Shown here: positions 42,579 to 50,207 of the stretch, piece after piece
Numbering within the stretch: position 1 is the first letter of the stretch
How the letters are laid out: each line of letters starts with the position of its first letter
Source of the DNA: Bacteroidales bacterium
GTDB taxonomy: Bacteria; Bacteroidota; Bacteroidia; Bacteroidales; GCA-2748055
Direction: 5' to 3'
DNA: 50,207 nt
Assembly: GCA_030589895.1 (NCBI GenBank)
Contig: JAUUZQ010000018.1
Span: 1 to 50,207, forward strand
Notes under the pieces: generated by a model
The model's input: only the letters and a program-made list of their open reading frames with translations
What the model was told of the DNA's origin: nothing
Database searches by the model: none
Made by a program: the position numbers and the translations under genes

Positions 42579-45233
42579 TTAAGGTATAGTATCAAGATCA
42601 ATAACGAAATCAATCTCTTGTTTATTTTCTTCCTCCTTTTTCCACCATCTCTTTTTTTCTTTTCCTTTTTCTTCAGTTTTTATTGTATCTGTTGATTCCT
42701 CATCAGGAAATTCAAATTTAAACATTGGCGTTTCTTCCTTGTTTGCACTCTCAATCACCGCATCATCATCTTTAAATATACCAAATTCTTTATTCAGGAC
42801 TACTTTTAGTTCACCTCCTTCTTCTTTGAAATCTGCTTTTATTTTTTTTATTGCCTGCTGCTCATCAAATTCAATTATTATTCCGTCCCCTTCATCATAT
42901 AAATACAGGAATATGGTCCGTTGGTCATTTTCATCAAGAGCAATTTCAAATTCTTTATTTGCGGAGCTTTGGGCTTTTTTAAACAATAGCTCCGAAAGTT
43001 TTACGGCCAGATGATAGTTGTATTTTTTATCGAATGAATGTGTTCCTGATCCACTGAGATTAAGAGCGCTTGAAAGAATCTCCATATCAGGAATAGTAAT
43101 GGCATTGTCACGTATTATAATGTTATTTTCCAGAGTTGAAAAGAGAACATGATCCATCTTTTCAAGTTTTAAAAATTTGGACAATTCAATAAGTGGCTGA
43201 AAATTAATAAGTTCACCATCTTCTATCCTGATATTGGACTCTGAAATTATTTTGGAGCTTTGTATTGCAAAATTACTTTTTATAGGAGTTGAAAAATTGG
43301 CAGTTCCGGATAATCGTCCTTTGATATTGTCTTCTGTAATAAATTCTTGACCGAAATTTTTAAAGGAGGTAAAAAGCTGATCGATTTGAACTTTTTCTAT
43401 TGTTGAAGTAATAATTATTTGCTGCGTTTCTCTATCGAGCTTGTTTAATCCAATTTTCCCTTTTACGTTCCCCCCCATTGTTTCGATTTGCAATGAATCT
43501 ATTCTTACGGTCGGATAAGAATATATTAGCACTCCACTTGTATTTTGAGTTGATACCGGACCTTTTTTTAAGGCTTCAAATTTGAATCCAAGTCTCAAGC
43601 TGATATTTTTTGGGTATTGGATGGAATTCTCTGAATCTCTATTTCCATGGAGATCTTTTAAGAGATCATCCAGGTCAGTTAATGAACTATAATACGAAGC
43701 ATTTATATTTAGCTTTTTGTCATTCAGTAAATAATCAAGGGGGTTTGTAGAATTACCTGAAATGGAGAAATCAGACAATCCGGCGGAACCGCTCAAACTG
43801 TAATTCCAAAACATGTTACTTAGATCTACGGATCCGTTTAGCGATGTGAAATCAATACCCTCATTGTCAAGAAAAAAGCCTAATTGATTAAAGGAAACAG
43901 ATCCTTCCGGTGTGAAGGATATACCGGGTTTTCCACTTCCCAATCCTGTTATTAATCCATTTATCTGGATATCCGGGAAAATACTTCCACTTGTATTTCT
44001 AATTGGCAAAGAGGGACTTAAATTAATGAGATCCTGTAATTCAAGAGACCCGAGAATCTTTAGCGTAAAGCGTGGCAAAACAAAATTTTGAATAGCCAGA
44101 GCACCTGACACTTCTGAATTCTCAATTAATGTGCTGAAGGAGGAGATTTCCAGTGAGCTTGAAACCCTGGAATTATATAAACCATTGCTAAAACTTCCTG
44201 TAATATTCAAAGATTTTAAGGGGGATGCAAAATCTTTTATTGACAGATATGCTCCCTGGGTAGAAAAATCCGTCTGAATATGTGGCATAAGTGTGGAGGA
44301 TGCCAATCCGGTAATTTCTGCGTTTATATCAAGCTTACCTCTTCCACTTAATTTCTCTATTGAAGAAAGGCCATTTTTATTTAAAATATCTAATAGCCAT
44401 GCAATATCAATTTTTCGCCCCGCCAATTTAAGATTCAGATCTGTTGTTCCTTCGTTTGAAACCAGGAATTCACCGGTAATATCAGCTACAAGATCTCCAA
44501 GTTCAATTTCTCCTTTTGAAATACTAAAGACATTGTTTTTAACCTGGAGAGAAATATTTGTTTGAATAGCCTGATCGGAGAGGTATAGCACATCATGACT
44601 ATGCATGGAATAGAGGTGGGCATTGGTAATTGTTTTCAATTGATAATTGACCCGTGAAAAATTTCCTTCCAGCTGAAGGTTCTCAATCATTAGATTAGCA
44701 TCCAGAGATTTTGCTTTATTGATATATTGGATTTTATAGTTTTTAATATTTACGCTTTTAAGATCAAACAGGAAGGAACCAGGTTCGTCTGAAGATTTAG
44801 CAGAGACATTGTAATTTCCCGCTCCATTGGAGTCTGAAAGGATTCGGATCAAACCATTTCTGGCTTCCAGGTTTTTTATGGTATATTTTTTTCTGGCCAG
44901 GTCGATGATGTTAAACTGGAGATAAATATTTTCAGCCGTGAACAGTGTGTCAGTCGATATCTCATTGAATTCAGATCTGTTAAAGCCGTGTCCTGACCAT
45001 ACAGTAACATCATTAAAGAACAGAGAGGTATATGGAAATTTACGGAAAAGACTAATTCCAATTTCTTTCACATATATTTTTGTATCAACTTGCTCGTTGA
45101 CCAGCTCCATGGTATATTTTTTTACCTCATCGCCGTAATATTTTACAACGATAGCACTGCCAATGGCAAAAAGCAGCAGAAAAATAATTACAAATGCTGC
45201 CAGGTATTCAAAAAATATTCTGATTCTTTTCAC
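42579..45233 (-). CDS. AsmA-family envelope protein
   Basis: This large protein (884 residues) is anchored by one N-terminal helix (about 10-32), with the rest in the periplasm. The N-terminal AsmA signature is visible (VKKYTMELVNEQVDTKIYV, then SLFRKFPYTSLFFNDV). The C-terminal AsmA-like part has SFKNFGQEFITEDNIKGRLSG. AsmA/TamB/YhdP-type proteins form long hydrophobic beta-grooves and are implicated in phospholipid traffic to the outer membrane. The last 60 residues are unusual: an acidic stretch and then a Lys/Glu/Trp-rich one (EKGKEKKRWWKKEEENKQ). It lies 34 bases after the PepE-like gene and 6 before the kinase gene. Confidence 0.87.
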   Translation of the reverse strand: MKRIRIFFEYLAAFVIIFLLLFAIGSAIVVKYYGDEVKKYTMELVNEQVDTKIYVKEIGISLFRKFPYTSLFFNDVTVWSGHGFNRSEFNEISTDTLFTAENIYLQFNIIDLARKKYTIKNLEARNGLIRILSDSNGAGNYNVSAKSSDEPGSFLFDLKSVNIKNYKIQYINKAKSLDANLMIENLQLEGNFSRVNYQLKTITNAHLYSMHSHDVLYLSDQAIQTNISLQVKNNVFSISKGEIELGDLVADITGEFLVSNEGTTDLNLKLAGRKIDIAWLLDILNKNGLSSIEKLSGRGKLDINAEITGLASSTLMPHIQTDFSTQGAYLSIKDFASPLKSLNITGSFSNGLYNSRVSSSLEISSFSTLIENSEVSGALAIQNFVLPRFTLKILGSLELQDLINLSPSLPIRNTSGSIFPDIQINGLITGLGSGKPGISFTPEGSVSFNQLGFFLDNEGIDFTSLNGSVDLSNMFWNYSLSGSAGLSDFSISGNSTNPLDYLLNDKKLNINASYYSSLTDLDDLLKDLHGNRDSENSIQYPKNISLRLGFKFEALKKGPVSTQNTSGVLIYSYPTVRIDSLQIETMGGNVKGKIGLNKLDRETQQIIITSTIEKVQIDQLFTSFKNFGQEFITEDNIKGRLSGTANFSTPIKSNFAIQSSKIISESNIRIEDGELINFQPLIELSKFLKLEKMDHVLFSTLENNIIIRDNAITIPDMEILSSALNLSGSGTHSFDKKYNYHLAVKLSELLFKKAQSSANKEFEIALDENDQRTIFLYLYDEGDGIIIEFDEQQAIKKIKADFKEEGGELKVVLNKEFGIFKDDDAVIESANKEETPMFKFEFPDEESTDTIKTEEKGKEKKRWWKKEEENKQEIDFVIDLDTIP

Positions 45234-45267
45234 AGAAATTGAGTTGATCTGGTCGTAAATAAATCGC

Positions 45268-45972
45268 TTAAATTAAGTTGGAAAAATCATCTCCTGCATT
45301 TAGTTCTACTGGATCTTTTCCGTACGCAAATACCCTTACCGGACGGGTTCCTATGAGGCTGATATCATCTCCTTCAATTCTGAACATGCACCCCTCTCTC
45401 AATCCAAGCACACTCATATCCTGATTTGCAATTAAAAATTCATTGATCCTGTCTTCGCGTGTTTCCCCTGCGTGTCCATCAGGGTTTTTATCCAGATAAT
45501 GTGGATTAATCTGTGATTTAATCAGATTAAATGCATTGAAACTATCAGGTTCGACAACAGGCATGTCATTTGTGGTTTTAATTGTCGGACAGGCTACATT
45601 GGATCCGGCACTCCATCCTATATAAGGAGTATCGTTTAGCACTTTTTCCCTTACGGCTTCAATTAGCTGATTGTCCTGAATCATTTTTATCAGCTGCCAG
45701 GTGTTCCCCCCTCCAACAATAATAGCTTCAGCATTTTTAACAGCTGAAACAGGATCTTCTGCATCATGAATTGAGATAATATCATGACCCACTTCATTGA
45801 ATCGTTCTTTTACACGTTTTGTGTAGTCGTCAAATGTTATACTAACTCCGGCATATGGAATGAACAAGCCTGTTACCTTTTTATCTCCCAGAAATTTGCG
45901 GATTTCTATCTTTGGATAATCGAGATATTCCTCTCCTGCATTTGTTGAATTGCTTATTAAAAGTAGTCTCAT
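45268..45972 (-). CDS. pepE: Peptidase E-like alpha-aspartyl dipeptidase (family S51)
   Basis: This cytosolic serine peptidase (234 residues) splits dipeptides with N-terminal Asp. The nucleophile is S121 in GWSAGSN, and VGGGNTWQL (about 87-95) is the family's glycine block. The length is that of Salmonella PepE (229). It is the first gene of a probable pepE-asmA-kinase transcript and has a possible promoter just upstream (45997-46023). Confidence 0.92.
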   Translation of the reverse strand: MRLLLISNSTNAGEEYLDYPKIEIRKFLGDKKVTGLFIPYAGVSITFDDYTKRVKERFNEVGHDIISIHDAEDPVSAVKNAEAIIVGGGNTWQLIKMIQDNQLIEAVREKVLNDTPYIGWSAGSNVACPTIKTTNDMPVVEPDSFNAFNLIKSQINPHYLDKNPDGHAGETREDRINEFLIANQDMSVLGLREGCMFRIEGDDISLIGTRPVRVFAYGKDPVELNAGDDFSNLI

Positions 45973-45996
45973 GAGCCTATAGATTATTGTTTCCGG

Positions 45997-46023
45997 TAAA
46001 GGTAAGCATTAAGAGCAGACCAA
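45997..46023 (-). promoter_or_regulatory. Candidate promoter of the pepE operon
   Basis: On the minus strand, TTG (46021-46023) is followed after 16 bases by TACCTTTA (45997-46004), one base off the TAnnTTTG consensus. It lies 25 bases upstream of the pepE ATG and after the terminator of the preceding gene. Confidence 0.4.
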
Positions 46024-46051
46024 ATAAGAAAGGTTATCAAAAGGCAGGCAC

Positions 46052-46082
46052 AAAAAAACCGGCTCCCAATGAAGCCGGTTTT
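46052..46082 (-). terminator. Strong terminator of the QELE-repeat gene
   Basis: AAAACCGGCT (46055-46064) and AGCCGGTTTT (46073-46082) form a 10-base-pair stem around an 8-base loop. Read leftward, the stem leads into a T tract. It starts 20 bases after the stop of the gene at 46102. Confidence 0.92.
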
Positions 46083-46101
46083 GTGTATATCTCTGTTAAT
46101 T

Positions 46102-47220
46102 TTAGAAAGGAATGAGATTCAATCCAATACTGAAGGGATTCAATTCGGGAGTAGTCGTATCCAAGAACAATGGTGAAAAATAGTAATTGGCAAAAATATT
46201 GATAACCCGATAGCCTAATCTTACTGTTGCACCATATCTGAATGGAGAAAGATTGTAATCATTCTTAACAACACTCTTCTGGTTTCCGCCATCCTGATAT
46301 TTAACTTTGGTCTTGGAAGTCATTTTTATACCACCAACTACCCCGGCTGAAAAGTATATTCTCTTTTTCCCTGCAGGAATTTGAAATTCAAGAAGCAGAG
46401 GAGCCGTCAGATAACTCATCTTGAGGGAAGATTTTGTTACGTTGTTAAATGGATCAGGTACATTGATGATATTTCTATTGTCATCTTTAGCGATAGTATT
46501 GTTTGCATCGAAAACATAATTGGACCACTCTATTCCAAGTCCTGTAACCAGTCCAATGTATGAGGTCCCCAATCCAAATCCATATTCAAGAAAATTCAGA
46601 TTATAGTTCCAGGATTTTCCGGTATTCAGGCTTATAAACCCTTGTGTAGGTATTGAGTTGTCTGCATTCAGGAAATTATTCATACCCAATTCAAAACCGG
46701 CATAATGAGGTTTGAACTTTTTCTTTGATTTTTTTCTGCAAGAATCAACTGAAGATGAAACTTTTTCTTCCATGTTAATAATATTAATGGAAGTGCCATC
46801 TTCTCCTTCAACAATGCTAAGTCCTTTGCTACCAAGCTGGACTGTTGTTGTATCTCCGTTTTCTTCTATAATAAGCACTTGATTTTCACCAAAACTGATC
46901 TCTGTTTTATCTGGTGTTTCAAAGATTATATCTTCATCTTCCAGTTCCTGAATTACTTCTAACTCCTGAATTACTTCTAACTCCTGAATTTCCTCCAACT
47001 CCTGAAGCTCTTCCAACTCCTGAAGCTTTTCCAACTCCTGAAGCTTTTCCAACTCCTGAAGCTCTTCCAACTCCTGAATTATTTCTAATTCCTGAATTTC
47101 TTCCAACTCCTGAAGTTCTTCCAGTTCAGTTAAATCGTCGGAAACCTGAATAGTATCATTTTGCGCATAGCAGGCAATGGTCAACAGGAGAGAAAGAAAT
47201 AATACTGTAACTCGTTTCAT
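46102..47220 (-). CDS. Outer-membrane beta-barrel protein with QELExx repeat domain
   Basis: This exported protein (372 residues) has a signal peptide (residues 1-19, IACYA|Q). Residues 33-95 are about eleven hexapeptide units of the form Q-E-L-E-x-x (x-x being EL, EI, KL, VI or II). Residues about 100-145 are a short beta-rich and acidic segment, a basic link (KKSKKKFKPHY) follows, and residues about 165-372 are a predicted barrel (FELGMNNFLNADNS, GIKMTSKTKVKYQDGG, VRLGYRVINIFANYYF) ending SIGLNLIPF with the usual terminal Phe. It resembles PorT/OmpA-like small outer-membrane barrels. The repeat could form a periplasmic helical rod or self-associate. A strong terminator follows, so it is transcribed alone. 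Confidence 0.75.
   Translation of the reverse strand: MKRVTVLFLSLLLTIACYAQNDTIQVSDDLTELEELQELEEIQELEIIQELEELQELEKLQELEKLQELEELQELEEIQELEVIQELEVIQELEDEDIIFETPDKTEISFGENQVLIIEENGDTTTVQLGSKGLSIVEGEDGTSINIINMEEKVSSSVDSCRKKSKKKFKPHYAGFELGMNNFLNADNSIPTQGFISLNTGKSWNYNLNFLEYGFGLGTSYIGLVTGLGIEWSNYVFDANNTIAKDDNRNIINVPDPFNNVTKSSLKMSYLTAPLLLEFQIPAGKKRIYFSAGVVGGIKMTSKTKVKYQDGGNQKSVVKNDYNLSPFRYGATVRLGYRVINIFANYYFSPLFLDTTTPELNPFSIGLNLIPF
46939..47124 (-). repeat. 18-base tandem repeat encoding QELExx
   Basis: The coding DNA contains about ten and a half units of 18 bases that share CTCCTGAA on the plus strand, with variation mostly at the last two codons of each unit. Near-identical neighbours (for example 46955-46990 and 47010-47065) suggest recent expansion by slippage. 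Confidence 0.9.
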
Positions 47221-47292
47221 AATAAATATATTTAGTGTTTTAGAGTATGACGGTGAGTCATGCCTAAAAGTTACAGCTTGTCAAAAAAAGAA

Positions 47293-50207
47293 TTATACTT
47301 TTACGCCAATCACAACAATATCATCAATTTGCTCGATTCCTTCATCCCATTTTTTCCATTCTTCAATGGTTTCGTTAAGGATTTCTTTCTGCTTTTCCAT
47401 GTCATGTTCACCTATACTGACAAGGAGCTCTCTGAAGCGCTTTTGCATGAATTTTTTCATCTTTGGACCACCAAACTGATCTGCATATCCATCTGAGAAT
47501 ATGTAGAATACATCTCCCTTCTGTAGCTGAACTGTATGCGAGGTAAATGGATCCATGCGGATATGAATAGAGACTGGCATGGCATCACCCTTGGTTTTAA
47601 TCAATTCTCCGTCTCTTACAAGGAAGAGAGGGTTATTTGCCCCGGCATATTTAAGTTCATTTGTCTTTTTATTCAGCTTACAAATCACCATGTCCATTCC
47701 GTCTTTATTTTCTCCTTCCTGACCTTGTTGATTCATGGCTTTGATGATATATTTCCTTAACTGGTTCAGAATTTCATCCGGATCGATATCATCGAATTTA
47801 TTCACAATTTCATTGAGAAATGCAATTCCAAGCATGCTCATAAATGCTCCGGGAACTCCATGTCCCGTACAATCTGCAGCTGTAAAATAGACATAGTCAT
47901 CGCGTTCAAGAGCCCAATAGAAATCGCCACTTACAATATCCCTGGGCTTGAAAAGAATGAAGTGTTCAGACAAGTATCTTTTCATTAATTTCGCGGAGGG
48001 AAGCATTGATTGCTGTATTTTTTCTGCATAGTGAATACTATCCAGGATCTCCTCTTGCTGTATAGATATCTGGTCACGCTGTTCAGTTGCAAGATCGCGC
48101 TGAGCCTCAATTTCAGTATTTGCCTCTTCTAATTCATGGGTTCTTTCCCTTACTTGTTGCTCCAGTTTCTTTTTCTGAGCCTCTATGGTCCTGATCCGAA
48201 TCTTATAGAACATATATGCAAACCAGACAATGGTAAAAAGCAGAATTATCCTGAATATCCAGGTTGCGTACCATGCTTTTCGAATAGTAAACTCATAACT
48301 TTCGGCATAACCCCAAATATTATTCTTCCCTTTGGCTTTGTAAATAAACTCATATTTACCGGCAGGCAGATTGTTGTAGTAGGCCTTAAACTCTTTGCCA
48401 CGGTGGTATGCAGAATAGTTATTGCTTGATCGTAAATAAAATTCATAATCCACAGATTTTTCATCCGTAAATGAGAGTGCAGAGATCTCAAACACGAGGT
48501 TGTTCTCATTGTGTTTGAAGATATTTTTTGATAAATAATCAAACTCCTCGTCATTTAATTTAACACTTTCAATATTACAAACGGGAGCATATGAATGGGA
48601 TGATTTTGCCCTGATATTGAAGTTAGATAATCCATGGTAGGTGCCTACCCATAGCAAATCTTTATTGTCAAGAAACAGACCACTGGAGGTAATCTCATCT
48701 CCGCTTAATCCGTCTTTTGTATCAATACTGAATACAGCCTCTTTAATATTGAGATTGTAATAGCTAAAACCCTTGTTTGTACCAATCCAGAGATGGTTCC
48801 TGTTCTTGGCTTTCGCTATGTTTTTTATCACGAGGTTTTTTGAATAGGTCATGATATCCATTTGATCAAAATTCTCGTTTTGAATCAATCCAATTCCACA
48901 GTCTGTTCCAATGTAGAGAATGGAGTCCTGTGCATATAGAGACCAAACGTTACAACTAATATTACTATTGACAGATTCAAAATCAGTTCCATTGAATTTC
49001 ACCAACCCATTGTTGTTCCCTCCGATAATTTGCCCCTGGTATTCTTCCAGCTGAAAGATGTTGGAAGTAAATCTGCTTTTTAATACAATTGGCTGGCTAT
49101 AGAAATCGGGGAAATAGTATATTACTCCATTAATCCCTGTAAGCAGGAATATTTTTCCATCGGATGAGATAAATATGTTTTCCGGTGTATGAGATAATTG
49201 AGGGAACAGAGAATGTTTTACTATTTTCAGAGAAGTGCTGTTGACTTCATAAAGTCCATAGATGTTTGACAGTAGAATATTTCCATTTTTCAGTGGAGTC
49301 CCCAGGTAATGATTATTTCCGAAACCTATTTTTGGGGTATATTTTTTAAGCTTACCGTCGAAATAAAATATACCGTTATTAGAAGTGGTCCATATGCGAT
49401 CTTGCTTGTCCTGAAACACGGAATAGATATAGCTGTTAATTGTATTTGGATAGAAATTACGGAGTCCTTTTCTGTTGGTTAATCGCTGCAGTCCACCGGA
49501 GAATCCGATCCAGATATTATCCTCGACATCTACAAGGAACGAGAGGATTTTGTTGTTCTTAATGCCTATTTCCTGCTCATAGACGATAGGTTTTTGATCT
49601 GTTGAAATAACTTGAAATATTTTTGATTCGGAAACCAACCAGACAGAACCAAACTTATTGGTGGTGATCTCTGAAATGACCTCTACCGGAAAATCCAGAC
49701 GGGTATTGAGATTATACATCTCGTTTTCAAATTTATAATCCAGTAAGTTTTCCCGGCTTGAGATGAGAAGGCCTGATTTTGTGGAGAGCCATATACTGTC
49801 ATTGATATCAATAAATACGGAGTAACAATCTTTATCATTAAGTTGTGTTACCCTGTTTTCGTCAATTTCGTACTCAAACACGCCACCAGCGCTTGCAAAT
49901 AATATAACATTGCTTTTTCCGTCTTCAGTAATATTATAAATGAACTCTGGAATTTCAGGAAACTCAGAATTCAACGATCTCTGTTCACCATTTGCGGAAA
50001 TTAAATATACTCCATCGCCTCCTGCAAGCCATTTATTATTTTTCGAATCAATAAAGATCTTTTTAAAAGAGATTCCTGTAAAGTAGTTTGTTATAGAGTC
50101 TTTACCCAGCATTGAAACACCATTTGTTGTGGCAAAATACATGTGGCCGAGAGAGTCTTGTTTAATATCTCTTACTGTATTGGAGAGTAAACCTTGCTGG
50201 TCATTAA
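47293..50207 (-). CDS. Propeller / Y_Y_Y / SpoIIE-type PP2C phosphatase sensor (5' end missing)
   Basis: This is the C-terminal 971 residues of a membrane sensor-phosphatase. The frame stays open to the window edge, and the residues before the first Met (GLLSNTVRDIKQDSLGH) are a propeller repeat, so the start lies outside. Propeller repeats fill the N-terminal two-thirds (for example NSYIYSVFQDKQDRIWT). A Y_Y_Y domain (YEFYLRSSNNYSAYHRGKEF, then AGKYEFIYKAKG), one membrane helix (AWYATWIFRIILLFTIVWFAY), a long coiled coil and the PP2C domain follow. The metal Asps lie in SGDFYW, ADCTGHGVPGAFMSMLG, SDGYADQFGG and QIDDIVV. It matches the gene at 6078-9431 closely from the coiled coil onward. 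Here the propeller has no basic insert. Confidence 0.92.
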   Translation of the reverse strand, partial: NDQQGLLSNTVRDIKQDSLGHMYFATTNGVSMLGKDSITNYFTGISFKKIFIDSKNNKWLAGGDGVYLISANGEQRSLNSEFPEIPEFIYNITEDGKSNVILFASAGGVFEYEIDENRVTQLNDKDCYSVFIDINDSIWLSTKSGLLISSRENLLDYKFENEMYNLNTRLDFPVEVISEITTNKFGSVWLVSESKIFQVISTDQKPIVYEQEIGIKNNKILSFLVDVEDNIWIGFSGGLQRLTNRKGLRNFYPNTINSYIYSVFQDKQDRIWTTSNNGIFYFDGKLKKYTPKIGFGNNHYLGTPLKNGNILLSNIYGLYEVNSTSLKIVKHSLFPQLSHTPENIFISSDGKIFLLTGINGVIYYFPDFYSQPIVLKSRFTSNIFQLEEYQGQIIGGNNNGLVKFNGTDFESVNSNISCNVWSLYAQDSILYIGTDCGIGLIQNENFDQMDIMTYSKNLVIKNIAKAKNRNHLWIGTNKGFSYYNLNIKEAVFSIDTKDGLSGDEITSSGLFLDNKDLLWVGTYHGLSNFNIRAKSSHSYAPVCNIESVKLNDEEFDYLSKNIFKHNENNLVFEISALSFTDEKSVDYEFYLRSSNNYSAYHRGKEFKAYYNNLPAGKYEFIYKAKGKNNIWGYAESYEFTIRKAWYATWIFRIILLFTIVWFAYMFYKIRIRTIEAQKKKLEQQVRERTHELEEANTEIEAQRDLATEQRDQISIQQEEILDSIHYAEKIQQSMLPSAKLMKRYLSEHFILFKPRDIVSGDFYWALERDDYVYFTAADCTGHGVPGAFMSMLGIAFLNEIVNKFDDIDPDEILNQLRKYIIKAMNQQGQEGENKDGMDMVICKLNKKTNELKYAGANNPLFLVRDGELIKTKGDAMPVSIHIRMDPFTSHTVQLQKGDVFYIFSDGYADQFGGPKMKKFMQKRFRELLVSIGEHDMEKQKEILNETIEEWKKWDEGIEQIDDIVVIGVKV

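Noticed and set aside
46939-47124. CRISPR-like array
   Set aside because: The 18-base units are contiguous, without spacers, and stay in frame within a coding sequence.
46914-47153. Plus-strand frame encoding a TPEA/LPTPE proline-rich repeat protein
   Set aside because: It is the mirror frame of the QELExx repeat in the real minus-strand gene, which has a signal peptide, a barrel domain and a terminator.
1-50207. tRNA or rRNA genes, insertion sequences, prophage or integrative element
   Set aside because: I saw no tRNA cloverleaf, rRNA sequence, transposase, integrase or terminal repeats in the window.

Overview
The window looks like chromosome of an AT-rich Bacteroidota (probably Bacteroidales/Marinilabiliales-like). 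The grounds are a secreted peptidase with a C-terminal type IX secretion (T9SS) sorting domain, TAnnTTTG-type -7 promoter boxes, few Shine-Dalgarno sequences, two-component-type beta-propeller sensors, and an ECF sigma factor followed by an anti-sigma-like membrane protein. Nothing points to a phage, plasmid, transposon or CRISPR array. The content is mostly ordinary chromosomal genes, with two unusual energy/envelope modules.

Layout. 1-3198 (+): 3' part of a GH27 alpha-galactosidase, then a CPA2 cation/proton antiporter with a cytosolic RCK module. 3219-9431 (-): a T9SS-secreted trypsin-fold peptidase and a large propeller-Y_Y_Y-SpoIIE phosphatase sensor. 9572-11372 (+): a CotH-like lipoprotein overlapping a small beta-barrel protein. 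11380-17128 (-): a tripartite RND efflux operon (adaptor, pump, TolC-like channel). 17129-17527: a 399-base gene-free stretch with several dyads and a terminator-like hairpin. 17528-20259 (+): an Rrf2 regulator and a two-gene heme-copper enzyme with non-canonical metal ligands, probably a nitric oxide reductase relative. 20391-22984 (-): a GT2 glycosyltransferase and a DASS anion transporter. 23172-26177 (+): a DUF4395 membrane protein, a truncated DsrE-like protein and a TPR protein. 26358-29360 (-): deoC, a MazG-like hydrolase, dtd and an outer-membrane barrel that closes the next operon.

28200-34363 (-) reads as one transport unit: TetR regulator, LolA-like periplasmic protein, two FtsX/MacB-type permeases, an ABC ATPase and an outer-membrane beta-barrel. 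I infer that it moves a lipid or lipoprotein between inner and outer membranes. The TetR protein carries a textbook EF-hand calcium loop inside its ligand-binding domain, and its own promoter is covered by a perfect 6-2-6 dyad. A calcium-responsive envelope transport operon is therefore a concrete hypothesis.

34604-41399 (+): an ECF sigma factor with a close match to an ECF-type promoter, an anti-sigma-like protein with a duplicated N-terminal module, rsgA, a hybrid histidine kinase with a degenerate first receiver domain, and a U32 peptidase-family (TrhP-like) protein. 41418-47220 (-): a sensor kinase, an AsmA-family protein, a PepE-type peptidase, and an outer-membrane protein with an expanded QELExx repeat. 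47293-50207 (-): a second propeller-SpoIIE sensor, a paralogue of the one at 6078-9431, which runs off the window.

The points most worth a second look are the EF-hand TetR with its lipid-transport-like operon, the heme-copper enzyme in which Asp replaces a CuB-ligand His and subunit II has lost its CuA ligands, the ECF promoter next to a duplicated anti-sigma module, and degenerate word-repeating intergenic tracts.
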